DNA of 64,000 nucleotides from Candidatus Symbiopectobacterium sp. NZEC151 (GCF_025962655.1 NZ_JAGFPE010000001.1:1-64000); one strand, 5' to 3'; positions 37,068 to 46,715 are shown, counted from the first letter of the stretch. The notes: generated by a model from the sequence alone, not told the origin. Numbers and translations: made by a program.

Positions 37068-38177
37068 ATGAACGCAACAATCCCTGAGCAAACCCCCGAT
37101 ACGCTGAAGGCACTGGTGACCGGTGTCCTCTCCACGTTTAAGCACCCGACGCTGAAAAATAACCTGACGACGCTCAATGCCTTGCATCACTGCGCCTTGC
37201 TGGATGAGGTGCTGCGCATCGAACTGGTGATGCCGTTTGCCTGGTTAAGTGGGTTGGAAGTATTAAAAGAGACCGTCAGCCCCGAGTTGATGCGTTTAAC
37301 CGGTGCCAAAGATGTGGAATGGCGCCTGACGCACAGTATTGCCACGCTGCGCCGCGTTAACAATCAGGCGGGTGTCAAAGGTGTCAAAAACATTATTGCC
37401 GTTAGCTCTGGCAAGGGCGGCGTGGGGAAATCCAGCACCGCGGTGAACATGGCGCTGGCGCTGGCCGCAGAGGGGGCATCGGTGGGTATTCTCGATGCCG
37501 ACATCTATGGTCCGTCCATACCAACCATGCTGGGCACCGCCAGCGAGCGTCCAACCTCGCCGGATGGTCAGCACATGGCACCGATTATGGCTTACGGCCT
37601 GGCGACCAACTCTATCGGTTATCTGGTCACGGACGATAACGCCATGGTGTGGCGTGGCCCGATGGCGAGTAAAGCGCTGTTGCAACTGTTGCAAGATACA
37701 CTCTGGCCGGATCTCGATTATCTGGTATTGGATATGCCGCCGGGCACCGGGGATATCCAATTGACGCTGGCGCAAAATGTGCCTGTGACGGGCGCCGTGG
37801 TGGTGACGACGCCGCAAGACATTGCCCTGGTGGATGCCATGAAAGGCATCACCATGTTCGAGAAAGTCAGCGTGCCGGTGTTGGGTATTGTCGAGAACAT
37901 GAGCGTGCACATTTGCAGCCACTGTGGTCACCTGGAGCCGATTTTTGGCACCGGCGGCGCGCAGAAACTGGCGGAGAAATACAACTGTGCCCTGCTGGGG
38001 CAACTGCCGTTGCATATCTCCCTGCGCGAAGATCTCGATCGCGGTGAACCCACCGTTGCCAGCAAGCCGGACAGCGAGTTCACCTCACTGTATCGCGAAC
38101 TGGCCGGGCAAGTTGCTGCGCAGCTTTACTGGCAGGGTGAAGTCATTCCGACCGAGATTTCGTTCCGCGCGGTGTGA
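37068..38177 (+). CDS. mrp: Iron-sulfur cluster carrier ATPase Mrp/ApbC
   Basis: A 369-residue P-loop ATPase, equal in length to E. coli Mrp. An N-terminal DUF59/MIP18 domain (about 10-85) precedes the deviant Walker A SSGKGGVGKSSTAVN and the region VLDMPPGTGD. The CSHCGH motif (CxxC) holds the bridging 4Fe-4S cluster in a dimer. It takes part in iron-sulfur cluster delivery. AAGGAG lies 6 bases before the ATG. Repeats B1 and B2 follow its stop. Confidence 0.95.
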   Translation: MNATIPEQTPDTLKALVTGVLSTFKHPTLKNNLTTLNALHHCALLDEVLRIELVMPFAWLSGLEVLKETVSPELMRLTGAKDVEWRLTHSIATLRRVNNQAGVKGVKNIIAVSSGKGGVGKSSTAVNMALALAAEGASVGILDADIYGPSIPTMLGTASERPTSPDGQHMAPIMAYGLATNSIGYLVTDDNAMVWRGPMASKALLQLLQDTLWPDLDYLVLDMPPGTGDIQLTLAQNVPVTGAVVVTTPQDIALVDAMKGITMFEKVSVPVLGIVENMSVHICSHCGHLEPIFGTGGAQKLAEKYNCALLGQLPLHISLREDLDRGEPTVASKPDSEFTSLYRELAGQVAAQLYWQGEVIPTEISFRAV

Positions 38178-38204
38178 CCGGTTACTGGAGTGGGAACGTA
38201 TGGC

Positions 38205-38419
38205 GTTCCCACCCTTTACTTCGTCATTCCCGCGCAGGCGGGAATCTCTCACCAACGAAACGAGTTACTTCTGCCAGAGATCCCCGGCTGTCGCCGAGGA
38301 TGACGAATGAGTATTTGTCATTCCCGCCCTTTACTTCGTGATTCCCGTGTAGGAGGGAATCTCTACCAGACGAAACGCGTTCATTCAGCCAGAGATCCCC
38401 GGCATTCGCCGAGGATGAC
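38205..38419 (+). repeat. Tandem composite two-hairpin repeats (copies B1 and B2)
   Basis: Two 82-base units lie at 38223-38304 and 38338-38419, 115 bases apart. Each has a left hairpin TTCCCGC / GCGGGAA-type, a centre with GAAACG(A/C)GTT and a right hairpin ATCCCCGGC / GCCGAGGAT, with GTCAT or GTGAT at one end and ATGAC at the other. The flank CCCTTTACTTCGT precedes both, so the pair arose by local duplication. Confidence 0.85.
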
Positions 38420-38464
38420 AGTTAGGGGGAGCCTCATTTTTCGCTGAAGATGACGGAGGGGCAC

Positions 38465-38749
38465 TCAGAACAGCGTAAAGAACAAGTCATTCCACAAAGG
38501 ATTAGCTGCCTCGATCAAGTGAGTTTTCCACGCTCGCCTCCATTTTTTTAACTGCTTCTCCCGCTGAATCGCCACGAGCATATTTTCAGTATATTCATGA
38601 TAAAAAAGCTGATTTAGATTGTATCGCTGGGTAAATCCTTTGGCTTTTAGATTCTTATGCTGCCAGATGCGTTGTATCAAATTACTGGTTACACCGACAT
38701 AAAGCGTGCCATTTGGTTTGTTGGTTAATATATAGACACTTGGCGACAT
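38465..38749 (-). CDS. Small GIY-YIG nuclease-domain protein
   Basis: A 94-residue protein made of a single GIY-YIG fold: VYILTN at 5-10 and LYVGVT at 16-21 replace GIY and YIG, the catalytic Arg27 lies in LIQRIWQHK and the metal-binding Glu64 in AIQREKQLKKW. Such UPF0213-like stand-alone proteins are widespread and their role is unclear. It converges toward mrp and sits directly beside the B repeats. Its low-GC codons and isolated position suggest acquisition. Confidence 0.88.
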   Translation of the reverse strand: MSPSVYILTNKPNGTLYVGVTSNLIQRIWQHKNLKAKGFTQRYNLNQLFYHEYTENMLVAIQREKQLKKWRRAWKTHLIEAANPLWNDLFFTLF

Positions 38750-38900
38750 TCTTATTTACCTGGCATATTAGGAACCCCGTTGTAACTGATCTTCACCGTG
38801 ACATCTTTCGTTATCATCAAATACAGCGACCGTGCTCGCTTATCATTTTGCAAACCAGAAATGACCATGAGTAGGGCTGGCGCTACCTGCCTTAACTCCC

Positions 38901-38906
38901 TATAAT
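38901..38906 (+). promoter_or_regulatory. Possible -10 element for udk-dcd-asmA
   Basis: A perfect TATAAT lies 74 bases before the udk start, but the -35 at standard spacing is poor (TGGCGC), so the assignment is tentative. Confidence 0.3.
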
Positions 38907-38979
38907 TCGCTCGTTACTGTTTGTTTACCCGTTACTATGCCATTCGGCATTTCCCTCATTTATCAGGTCATTAATTGTC

Positions 38980-39621
38980 ATGGCTGCGACGTCTCACCAG
39001 TGTGTCATCATCGGAATTGCAGGAGCATCCGCTTCTGGCAAGAGTCTTATTTCCAGTACGCTCTATCGCGAGTTGCGCGATCAGGTGGGGGATGAGCATA
39101 TCGGGGTCATCCCGGAAGACAGTTATTATAAAGATCAAAGCCATCTGAGCATGGAAGAGCGGGTGAAAACCAACTATGACCACCCCAATGCCATGGACCA
39201 TGACCTGCTGTTAACGCATCTGAAAATGCTCAAGGCCGGACAAGCGATTGAGTTGCCGCAGTACAGTTACGTCGAGCATACCCGCAAGCAAGAGACGGTA
39301 CGCTTGCTGCCGAAAAAAGTAATCATTCTGGAAGGTATCTTGCTACTGACGGAAGTCCGACTGCGCGCTGAGCTGAATTTTTCCATTTTTGTCGATACCC
39401 CGCTGGATATCTGCCTGCTGCGTCGTATGCGCCGTGATGTGAACGAACGCGGTCGTTCCATGGATTCAGTCATGGAGCAGTACCAAAAAACGGTACGCCC
39501 GATGTTTTTGCAATTTATTGAACCGTCGAAGCAATATGCGGATATCATCGTGCCACGCGGCGGTAAAAACCGTATTGCTATTGATATTCTGAAAGCCAAA
39601 ATAAGTCAGTTTTTTGAATAA
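38980..39621 (+). CDS. udk: Uridine kinase
   Basis: A 213-residue P-loop kinase phosphorylating uridine and cytidine with GTP or ATP in pyrimidine salvage. Walker A is [25 protein letters not shown]-equivalent [12 protein letters not shown] and RDVNERGRS follow in order. It matches E. coli Udk residue for residue over most of its length. It begins the udk-dcd-asmA run conserved with E. coli. Confidence 0.97.
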   Translation: MAATSHQCVIIGIAGASASGKSLISSTLYRELRDQVGDEHIGVIPEDSYYKDQSHLSMEERVKTNYDHPNAMDHDLLLTHLKMLKAGQAIELPQYSYVEHTRKQETVRLLPKKVIILEGILLLTEVRLRAELNFSIFVDTPLDICLLRRMRRDVNERGRSMDSVMEQYQKTVRPMFLQFIEPSKQYADIIVPRGGKNRIAIDILKAKISQFFE

Positions 39622-39658
39622 CTCACCAGTGACGGCTTAAACGTGAAAAGGGAACAAC

Positions 39659-40240
39659 ATGAGACTGTGCGATCGTGACATAGAAAGCTGGCTAGACGAT
39701 GGACGCCTGGTTATCACCCCCCGTCCTCCGGTTGAAAGAATTAACGGCGCAACGCTAGATGTGCGGCTGGGCAATCAGTTTCGCGTTTTTAGTGGCCATA
39801 CGGCTGCATTTATCGATTTGAGCGGCCCGAAAGATGAAGTCAGCGCGGCACTCGATCGCGTGATGAGCGACGAGATTAACTTGCCGGAAGGCGAAGCGTT
39901 TTTCCTGCATCCCGGTGAACTGGCACTGGCGGTAACGCTGGAATCCGTGACGCTGCCGGACAATTTGGTGGGCTGGCTCGACGGTCGCTCCTCTTTGGCG
40001 CGCCTGGGATTAATGGTTCACGTTACTGCACACCGTATCGATCCCGGCTGGCAAGGTAGAATTGTGCTGGAGTTCTATAATTCAGGTAAGCTACCGTTGG
40101 CATTACGCCCTGGCATGATTATCGGTGCATTGAGTTTTGAACCGCTCTCTGGCCCGGCCGCACGCCCCTACAACCGTCGTGAAGATGCGAAATACAAAGA
40201 TCAACAAGGTGCTGTGGCGAGTCGAATCGATAAGGATTGA
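39659..40240 (+). CDS. dcd: dCTP deaminase
   Basis: A 193-residue homotrimeric enzyme making dUTP from dCTP, feeding thymidylate synthesis. Conserved elements include [16 protein letters not shown] at the start, the catalytic region [14 protein letters not shown] and [17 protein letters not shown]. It lies 37 bases after udk, with an AGGGAAC ribosome site, likely cotranscribed with udk and asmA. Confidence 0.97.
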   Translation: MRLCDRDIESWLDDGRLVITPRPPVERINGATLDVRLGNQFRVFSGHTAAFIDLSGPKDEVSAALDRVMSDEINLPEGEAFFLHPGELALAVTLESVTLPDNLVGWLDGRSSLARLGLMVHVTAHRIDPGWQGRIVLEFYNSGKLPLALRPGMIIGALSFEPLSGPAARPYNRREDAKYKDQQGAVASRIDKD

Positions 40241-40284
40241 TCGCCAGTGCATAATGCTGTTGCACTGATTGTTGGGAGGATGGC

Positions 40285-42135
40285 ATGAAAAGAGTGTTGA
40301 CGACGCTGGCGATTCTGCTTGTGGTGCTGGCTGTTGGTATGACGGCGCTAGTCATGCTGGTAAACCCCAACGATTTCCGCGCTTACATGGTAAGCCAGGT
40401 CGACGCCCGCAGCGGATACCGCTTGCAGTTGGAAGGAGATCTGCGCTGGCACGTTTGGCCGCAGCTCAGCATTCTTTCCGGCGGGATGTCGCTAACCGCA
40501 CCGGGAGCGGCGTCGCCGATTATCAGTGCAGAAAACATGCGTCTGGATGTCAAACTCTGGCCGCTACTGTCACATCGTCTGGAAGTGAAACAGGTGATGC
40601 TCAAAGGGGCCGTGGTGCGCTTAACGCCCGAAAGCGAAGCGCATCGCGCCAGCACAGCGCCGATTGCGCCAGCCGGTTCGTCAACCCCGGAAGAGACGCG
40701 TAATTGGCGACTTGCCGTTAATCAGTTGAAAATCGTGGATAGCCTGTTGATTTTGCAACGCGGTGACGACGAACAGCTCAACGTGCGCGACATCAACCTC
40801 ACGCTGGAACAGAGCAGCGAGCGCCAGCTAGCGTTGGAACTGACCAGCCGCATTAATCGCGATCAGCGTGACCTTGCGGTGTCACTTCAGGCAAATCTGG
40901 ATATGCAGCACTATCCACAGCAAATAGATGCAACCATCGAGCAATTCCAATACCAACTTCAAGGCGCGGGTATTCCCTCTGGTGGCATCAGCGGCAGCGG
41001 TAGCCTTCAAGCCAGTTATCAGCAGGCTGCTGGCACGGCCCAGCCAGAAAAGGTCACGGTAAGTCAGTTCACGTTAGCGGCGAGCGACAGCCAACTGAGC
41101 GGGAATGCGGCGGCAACCCTGGGTGAACACCCGGAATATACGCTGGATATCAACGCGGCGCGGCTAAATCTCGATGCACTACTGGGAAGTGCGCCAACGT
41201 CACAAACGCAGAACGCTACGCCTGTGGCGATCAAGACCGTTACGCCGGTAGTATCGACGGAACGTGGGCTGAGTGAAGGGGATGCCTTATGGCAATCGTT
41301 CAGCGCGCGGTTGGCATTGCAGGCAGACACGCTTATCTACCGTGGCCTGACCTTCAGCAAGGTGAACCTCAACGCGGTCAATCAGGCTGGTGTGTTCACC
41401 CTTTCCTCATTGCAGAGCGAGCTTAACGGCGGGCGTATTGCTCTGACCGGAAAAATGGATGCAAAGGCAACGCCGAAAATCACCCTGCAACCTGCTATTG
41501 AGAATGTACAGATCGAGCCGCTGACAGTAGCGTTTGCGTTGCCGCAAACGGTGAGTGGCAAACTGTCGTTAAAAGGACAGTTTAGTGGCGATACCTTCTC
41601 GCTGGATGCGTTGATGCGCCAGTGGCGCGGCAACGCGGCGTTGAGCGTGGACAACCTGCGCTTTCAGGGCGTGAATATCCAGCAGATGATTCAGTTGGCG
41701 GTGGTGCGCAACAACAGCAATGTGCAGGCGTTAGAGCGCTACGATCGCTATACCGATATTACTCGGTTGACCGGCAATGCCGATCTCAATGCTGGCAAAC
41801 TGCGGGTGAGTGATATCACCGGTCAATCCGCCTTACTTTCGTTAACCGGCACCAGCCAGTTTGATCTTCCGGCTCAACAATGTGACATGAACTTTAACGT
41901 GCGCATTACCGACGGCTGGCGTGGTAACGAGCAGTTGGTAGAGATTTTAAAATCCACCAGCGTACCGCTGCGTATTTACGGTCCGATCAATAACCTGAGC
42001 TATCAACTGCAAGTCGATCAGTTGCTGCGCAAACGCCTTCAGGATGAGATGAAAAAGCGGCTCAATGATTGGGCTGATAAAAATCAACAGAGCCAGACCA
42101 GCAAAGGGCTAAAACAGCTTCTCGACAAGCTTTGA
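40285..42135 (+). CDS. asmA: AsmA outer-membrane assembly protein
   Basis: A 616-residue protein with one N-terminal membrane anchor (about 1-25, VLTTLAILLVVLAVGMTALV) and a long periplasmic part of the AsmA family, whose repeated beta-strands form a lipid-carrying groove between the membranes. Family hallmarks include NPNDFRAYMV near the start and the C-terminal ISL-type SYQLQVDQLLRK. It is close in length to E. coli AsmA (617). It ends the udk-dcd-asmA run and is followed by repeat C. Confidence 0.93.
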   Translation: MKRVLTTLAILLVVLAVGMTALVMLVNPNDFRAYMVSQVDARSGYRLQLEGDLRWHVWPQLSILSGGMSLTAPGAASPIISAENMRLDVKLWPLLSHRLEVKQVMLKGAVVRLTPESEAHRASTAPIAPAGSSTPEETRNWRLAVNQLKIVDSLLILQRGDDEQLNVRDINLTLEQSSERQLALELTSRINRDQRDLAVSLQANLDMQHYPQQIDATIEQFQYQLQGAGIPSGGISGSGSLQASYQQAAGTAQPEKVTVSQFTLAASDSQLSGNAAATLGEHPEYTLDINAARLNLDALLGSAPTSQTQNATPVAIKTVTPVVSTERGLSEGDALWQSFSARLALQADTLIYRGLTFSKVNLNAVNQAGVFTLSSLQSELNGGRIALTGKMDAKATPKITLQPAIENVQIEPLTVAFALPQTVSGKLSLKGQFSGDTFSLDALMRQWRGNAALSVDNLRFQGVNIQQMIQLAVVRNNSNVQALERYDRYTDITRLTGNADLNAGKLRVSDITGQSALLSLTGTSQFDLPAQQCDMNFNVRITDGWRGNEQLVEILKSTSVPLRIYGPINNLSYQLQVDQLLRKRLQDEMKKRLNDWADKNQQSQTSKGLKQLLDKL

Positions 42136-42151
42136 TCGCCTATGACGCTTT

Positions 42152-42343
42152 CTTAGACCGAGGATGACAAAGAGGGGGAACTCGTTATTTACGTTCCCCT
42201 CCGCCAATCAACACGCCATTCATCATTCCCATGCACCATTCGTCATTCCCGCACTTCACCCGTCATTCCCGCGTAGGCGGGAATCTCCTACAGGAGAAAC
42301 GCGTTCTTTCTGGCAGAGATCCCCGGCTTTCGCCGAGGATGAC
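42152..42343 (+). repeat. Composite two-hairpin repeat (copy C) with left-end remnants
   Basis: A full 82-base unit lies at 42262-42343 with GTCATTCCCGCG..., centre GAAACGCGTTC and right hairpin ATCCCCGGC / GCCGAGGAT. Two extra left-end fragments starting TCATTCCC lie exactly 20 bases apart upstream (42223, 42243, then 42263 in the full unit). A right-end remnant GACCGAGGATGAC lies near 42154-42166. Confidence 0.85.
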
Positions 42344-42386
42344 GGATGCATGCTGCGCCGAGGACGACAGAGATGGCTGCCACGTT

Positions 42387-42412
42387 AACCATGACCGTTA
42401 ATGGTTTTTTTT
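42387..42412 (+). terminator. Possible terminator upstream of dcuC
   Basis: The short arms AACCAT / ATGGTT with an 8-base loop run straight into a T8 tract. It could end transcripts from asmA that read through repeat C. Confidence 0.6.
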
Positions 42413-42488
42413 CTTTCAATACGCCAATAGGCAGTTTATTAACCTCACCTCGTTTAGGGAAATAAACTTTACTTCTTTGATCTTTGCC

Positions 42489-42509
42489 ATTTGTAGTTTT
42501 TCTACAAAT
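42489..42509 (+). promoter_or_regulatory. Inverted repeat in the dcuC leader
   Basis: The perfect 8-base arms ATTTGTAG / CTACAAAT around TTTTT lie about 100 bases before dcuC. It is either an operator or an mRNA stem. No convincing FNR box was found nearby, although E. coli dcuC is FNR-dependent. Confidence 0.45.
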
Positions 42510-42609
42510 CAGTACACTCCCCTGCTTTTATCGCGTTTTCTTATACCAGAGCGTTATCTGATGTCTGCCCGTCAGGCGCTTTTACGTTCACTTTCAACAG
42601 AGAAACATC

Positions 42610-43962
42610 ATGATCGAACTCCTTATAGGTGTTGTTGTGACGGTGCTGGTGGGCCGTTACATCATTAAAGGCTATTCCGCGACTGGCGTGCTGATGGCGG
42701 GCGGGTTGTTGTTGCTGCTGATCAGCGTGCTGATGGGGAAAAGCGTACTGCCCGCCAGTGCGAAATCCACGGGGTGGGGCTTAACGGATATTGTTGAATA
42801 CGTCAAAATTCTGCTGATGAGCCGCGGCGGCGACCTCGGTATGATGATCATGGTACTGTGCGGTTTTGCCGCCTACATGACCCACATTGGCGCCAATGAC
42901 GTGGTGGTAAAACTGGTTTCACGCCCGTTGAAAGTGATCAACTCCCCTTATTTGTTGATGATTGCCGCCTATTTCGTTGCCTGCCTGATGTCACTGGCCG
43001 TGTCATCCGCCACCGGGCTGGGTGTGTTGCTGATGGCAACGCTGTTCCCGGTCATGGTGAACGTGGGCATCAGTCGTGGCGCGGCGGCGGCTATCTGCGC
43101 CTCGCCGGCGGCTTTGATCCTGTCGCCAACCTCCGGTGATGTGGTGCTGGCAGCACAGGCTTCGCAAATGAAGTTGGTGGATTTTGCCTTTAAGGTGACG
43201 TTGCCGATCTCCATTGCCGCCATTGTATCGATGGCGATTGCACACTTCTTCTGGCAGCGCTATATCGACCGAAAAGAGAACATCAGCCACGAAATGGTCG
43301 AAGCAAAAGACATTGAAACCAATGCGCCGCGCGTTTACGCCATTTTGCCGTTTACGCCGATCATCGGTGTGCTGATTTTTGATGGTAAGTGGGGGCCGGA
43401 ATTGCACATTATCACCATCCTGGTGATCTGCATGCTGCTGGCTGCCGTGTGTGAATTCCTGCGTTTCTTTAACGCCAAAACCATTTATGCCGGGCTGGAT
43501 GTTGCCTACAAAGGCATGGCAGAGGCCTTTTCCAGCGTAGTGGTGCTGCTGGTTGCCGCTGGTGTGTTTGCGCAGGGGTTAAGCACCATCGGTTTTATCA
43601 GTGGGTTGATCGGGTTGGTGCAATCCTTTGGCAGCGGCGCATTGCTTATCATGCTGGTACTGGTGGTGATCACCATGCTGGCGGCAATGACCACGGGTTC
43701 AGGTAACGCGCCGTTCTATGCGTTTGTCGAACTGATCCCCAAGCTGGCTTCACAAATGGGCATCAATCCAGCCTATCTGGCAATCCCGATGCTGCAAGCC
43801 TCTAACCTTGGCAGAACCATTTCTCCGGTGTCAGGCGTGGTGGTTGCAGTGGCAGGGATGGCAAAAGTCTCGCCGTTTGAAGTGGTAAAACGCACGTCAG
43901 TGCCGGTATTGGTCGGGCTGATTGTGGTGGTGGTTGCTACGGAAATTTTGATTCCGGCGTAA
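42610..43962 (+). CDS. dcuC: Anaerobic C4-dicarboxylate transporter DcuC
   Basis: A 450-residue inner-membrane carrier with about 12 membrane segments, colinear with E. coli DcuC (461 aa): ELLIGVVV..VGRYIIKGYSATGVL, MMIMVLCGFAAYMTHIGANDVVVK, LGRTISPVSGVVVAVAGMAK. It exports succinate and exchanges C4-dicarboxylates during anaerobic fermentation. It sits between asmA and yegH, which are closer neighbours in E. coli, so it was placed here by rearrangement. It converges with the toxin-antitoxin pair. Confidence 0.95.
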   Translation: MIELLIGVVVTVLVGRYIIKGYSATGVLMAGGLLLLLISVLMGKSVLPASAKSTGWGLTDIVEYVKILLMSRGGDLGMMIMVLCGFAAYMTHIGANDVVVKLVSRPLKVINSPYLLMIAAYFVACLMSLAVSSATGLGVLLMATLFPVMVNVGISRGAAAAICASPAALILSPTSGDVVLAAQASQMKLVDFAFKVTLPISIAAIVSMAIAHFFWQRYIDRKENISHEMVEAKDIETNAPRVYAILPFTPIIGVLIFDGKWGPELHIITILVICMLLAAVCEFLRFFNAKTIYAGLDVAYKGMAEAFSSVVVLLVAAGVFAQGLSTIGFISGLIGLVQSFGSGALLIMLVLVVITMLAAMTTGSGNAPFYAFVELIPKLASQMGINPAYLAIPMLQASNLGRTISPVSGVVVAVAGMAKVSPFEVVKRTSVPVLVGLIVVVVATEILIPA

Positions 43963-43972
43963 GGAAAATGGG

Positions 43973-44006
43973 CATCCCTCACTGTTTATTCGGTGGGGGA
44001 TGTTTT
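43973..44006. terminator. Terminator between converging dcuC and hepT
   Basis: The arms CATCCCTCAC / GTGGGGGATG (one G-T pair) with a 10-base loop are followed by TTTT, 10 bases past the dcuC stop. Confidence 0.75.
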
Positions 44007-44020
44007 GGAAACAAAATCAA

Positions 44021-44422
44021 TTAACGGGCGAGTTGCTTAATGAACGCTTCAAAATCAATGAGGTGATGCTGCACAACATAGATAACGATATCCAGGTTCA
44101 GCGTTTGATAGTCATGAACCGAAATGTTACGTAACCCAACCATTTTCTGTAGTTTCTCAGCCAACTCCGGCGTAATAATGTGGTGATTTGCCAGCAAGGC
44201 AAAGCTGTCGCGGCTGCTTTGCGGAATACCGAGTTGATGTACGCGAATAGTATGATTGGCTAAATCAATGGCGGCTTCACAGGCGCGCAGCAGGTTTAAG
44301 ATAACGGAATCTTGCCGGGTAAAGTCGGTAGTGAAGTGTTCTGCATCATGATTGAACTCTTCCCTAATTCGTTGCAAACAGCGACGTATCGCTGCACTTT
44401 TGTTAATGATGATATCTGTCAT
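44021..44422 (-). CDS. hepT: HEPN-family toxin (HepT-like)
   Basis: A 133-residue all-helical HEPN protein. The RX4HXY ribonuclease motif is intact as Arg98, His103 and Tyr105 in LRNISVHDY. In HepT/MntA systems HepT cleaves RNA, and MntA disarms it by adding AMP residues to that tyrosine. The start at 44422 was chosen because it overlaps the mntA stop by four bases, whereas the longer frame from 44542 lies inside mntA. The antitoxin gene is first, as usual in this family. Confidence 0.88.
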   Translation of the reverse strand: MTDIIINKSAAIRRCLQRIREEFNHDAEHFTTDFTRQDSVILNLLRACEAAIDLANHTIRVHQLGIPQSSRDSFALLANHHIITPELAEKLQKMVGLRNISVHDYQTLNLDIVIYVVQHHLIDFEAFIKQLAR

Positions 44423-44802
44423 TGATGCAGGCTCTGTTTGAAATCCGCCAAGATCTCCGCACGCTCTTGCTGTAAATGTTGATACATGGAAAGCGTGGTC
44501 ATTTCGAATTGTTCTGCTTCCTGATTGCGCTGATACAGGCAAACTCCGTGGCGAATAATCTCCATGCGCAATACCGTTGAGGCTTGTCTAAGGTCAACCA
44601 GATCGACATCACGATGCAACGCGGTGGCTATTTTGCCAGCAAGCTCCCAGCGATAAACAGGATCGAGAGGGTCTTGTGCCAACACGGCAACATCTATATC
44701 GCTGTCAGGGCCAGCATTTCCTGTCGCATGAGAGCCGAACAGGTAAATAAGGCTGACAGTGGGTATTGCCTCTTTTATCAAACTGATTAATGCATCACGC
44801 AT
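44419..44802 (-). CDS. mntA: MNT-family nucleotidyltransferase antitoxin (MntA-like)
   Basis: A 127-residue minimal nucleotidyltransferase. The GSX10DXD active site is complete (Gly23, Ser24, then Asp35 and Asp37 in GSHATGNAGPDSDIDVAV), so it can transfer AMP. It is expected to neutralise the adjacent HEPN toxin by AMPylation. It follows yegH by only 23 bases on the same strand, so it may be cotranscribed with it, and overlaps hepT (ATGA). Confidence 0.9.
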   Translation of the reverse strand: MRDALISLIKEAIPTVSLIYLFGSHATGNAGPDSDIDVAVLAQDPLDPVYRWELAGKIATALHRDVDLVDLRQASTVLRMEIIRHGVCLYQRNQEAEQFEMTTLSMYQHLQQERAEILADFKQSLHQ

Positions 44803-44825
44803 AAGATATCTCCGCTTTGCGGTAA

Positions 44826-46412
44826 TTATACCTCATAATCCTGCTCAGGCGCGTGCTCCAGAGTGATTGCCACTTTCACAATGCGGTGGCTCTCCATGCT
44901 TAATATCTTGAAGCGATAACCATCGATGGTGAGTTCATCACCTTCTTGCGGCACGCGCTGTGAATATTCCATCATCAACCCGGCCAGCGTGTAATACTCG
45001 CGTTTTTCATCCAGCGTAAGGGGGATGTACATCGCGAGATCTTCGAGCGGTGTGTAGCCGTTGGCCGTCCAACTCCCGTCTTCGTTTTGCGTAATGTCGT
45101 GACGCGCATCGACATCTTCTCCCTCGACCGGCAAATTACCGGCGATGGTTTCCATCACATCGCTCAGCGTAACAATGCCTTCCACCGAACCAAATTCATC
45201 CACCACAAAAGCAAAGTGGGTTTTTGCCGCCCTGAACTGTTCCAAGGCCTGTAGCAAAGAGATCTGCTCAGGGAACACCAGCGGCTGGCGCACCAGCTTA
45301 TGCAGATCGAGCGGTTCATGGCGCAGCTGTTGTTGCAACAGGGAGGCCACGTGCACAATGCCTACCGGTTCATCCGAGGTCGGGCTATCCATCACTACCA
45401 ACCGAGTGTGCGGACTTTTTTCCAACAGCGCTGCCAGCGCATCGTGGGGCGACTGAAGCTCTACGGCGATGATATCGTGGCGGGATGTCATGATGCTGCT
45501 CACGCTACGTTGCCCCATGCCGAGCACGCGTTCGATCATGCGCCGTTCCTGACGGTTGAATACCGCATTACCGCTTTGCGCATTGTCGCCAATCAAGTCT
45601 GAGGTTTGGTTATTCAATTCCGCATCTTCATGCTCACCGCGCAGAATTTTCAGGATTACATCGGCGGTACGCTGGCGCAGTGGCACATCAGAGGTGAGGA
45701 AACGGCGGCGGTTAAACTGAGCAACCTGGTTTAGCACCTCAATCAATACCGAGAAACCAATCGCTGCATAGAGGTAGCCTTTGGGAATATGGTAACCAAA
45801 GCCATCCGCGACCAGACTAAAGCCGATCATCAGCAAAAAGCTGAGACAAAGAATGACAATGGTAGGGTGGGCGCTGACAAACCGGGTTAATGGTTTGCTG
45901 GCGAGCAGCATCAGCCCAATGGCGATGGTCACGGCAGACATCATCACCAGCAGGTGATCGGTCATGCCGACAGCGGTGATGACCGAATCCAGCGAAAAGA
46001 TGGCATCCAGAATGACAATCTGCGTTACAACCGCCCAAAAACGCGCTCGTTTGCGCTGTCCATGCTGCTCCTGATCTCGGCCTTCCAACCGTTCATTAAG
46101 TTCTACCGTGGCTTTGAACAGCAGAAACAGCCCGCCGACCGCCATGATGATATCGCGTGCGCTAAACGGCTGTTGAAACAGGGTGAAAAGCGGGGCAGTG
46201 AGCGAAACCAGCCAGGACATAGAGGCAAGCAGCACCAGACGCATCAATAATGCGAGTGACAGGCCAACGACGCGGGCGCGATCTCTTAGTTTTTCGGGGA
46301 GTTTTTCCGCCAGAATGGCAATAAAGACAAGATTATCGATACCTAATACCAGTTCCAACACCACAAGCGTTGCCAAACCGGCCCAGATAGTGGGATCAGC
46401 GATCCACTCCAT
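44826..46412 (-). CDS. yegH: TerC/CBS/CorC-domain membrane protein YegH
   Basis: A 528-residue protein, close to E. coli YegH (527). The N-terminal half (about 1-235) is a seven-span TerC-type membrane domain with acidic [12 protein letters not shown] and [16 protein letters not shown] motifs. Then come two CBS domains (about 300-425) and a C-terminal CorC/HlyC domain (about 440-525). A role in metal ion export is suspected. The start at 46412 (MEWIADP) matches the family; the earlier frame start has no support. In E. coli it also stands between asmA and the wza operon. Confidence 0.93.
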   Translation of the reverse strand: MEWIADPTIWAGLATLVVLELVLGIDNLVFIAILAEKLPEKLRDRARVVGLSLALLMRLVLLASMSWLVSLTAPLFTLFQQPFSARDIIMAVGGLFLLFKATVELNERLEGRDQEQHGQRKRARFWAVVTQIVILDAIFSLDSVITAVGMTDHLLVMMSAVTIAIGLMLLASKPLTRFVSAHPTIVILCLSFLLMIGFSLVADGFGYHIPKGYLYAAIGFSVLIEVLNQVAQFNRRRFLTSDVPLRQRTADVILKILRGEHEDAELNNQTSDLIGDNAQSGNAVFNRQERRMIERVLGMGQRSVSSIMTSRHDIIAVELQSPHDALAALLEKSPHTRLVVMDSPTSDEPVGIVHVASLLQQQLRHEPLDLHKLVRQPLVFPEQISLLQALEQFRAAKTHFAFVVDEFGSVEGIVTLSDVMETIAGNLPVEGEDVDARHDITQNEDGSWTANGYTPLEDLAMYIPLTLDEKREYYTLAGLMMEYSQRVPQEGDELTIDGYRFKILSMESHRIVKVAITLEHAPEQDYEV

Positions 46413-46701
46413 ATAAATTTTTTCACCTGTATCAACCAGAACCGATATAGGGTAGCAGCGCAGCCCGCATTGAACCAGCATTTGTGGGGATATTACCAGC
46501 CTGACAACATCTTCATACAATCATTGCAAACACAATTACTTTATTTACAACTATTTAGCATTATAACCTGCTGATTTAAAATCGCTAACTTTCAAAAAAC
46601 GGTATCTAGCCACACGCAAGAGTGCTAGCATTTGTAAGGAATTATTAAATAATACCGATTTGTTTAAAAAACACTCAAACATAAAAAGACATGTGATTTC
46701 T
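46413..46701. other. Upstream part of the yegH-polysaccharide gap
   Basis: AT-rich divergent region holding the yegH promoter; no gene is visible and no individual promoter box is convincing. Confidence 0.4.
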
Positions 46702-46715
46702 TAAGGTTATTGCGG
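46702..46715 (+). promoter_or_regulatory. Candidate RcsAB box
   Basis: TAAGGTTATTGCGG fits the enterobacterial RcsAB consensus TRVGAAWAWTSYGR at 12 of 14 positions. It stands about 305 bases before the first gene of the polysaccharide operon, where RcsAB controls colanic acid and amylovoran genes in relatives. Confidence 0.5.

Noticed and set aside
38223-38419. CRISPR-like spacing of repeats B1 and B2
   Set aside because: There are only two units, each about 82 bases and internally palindromic, with no equal-length spacers and no cas genes.
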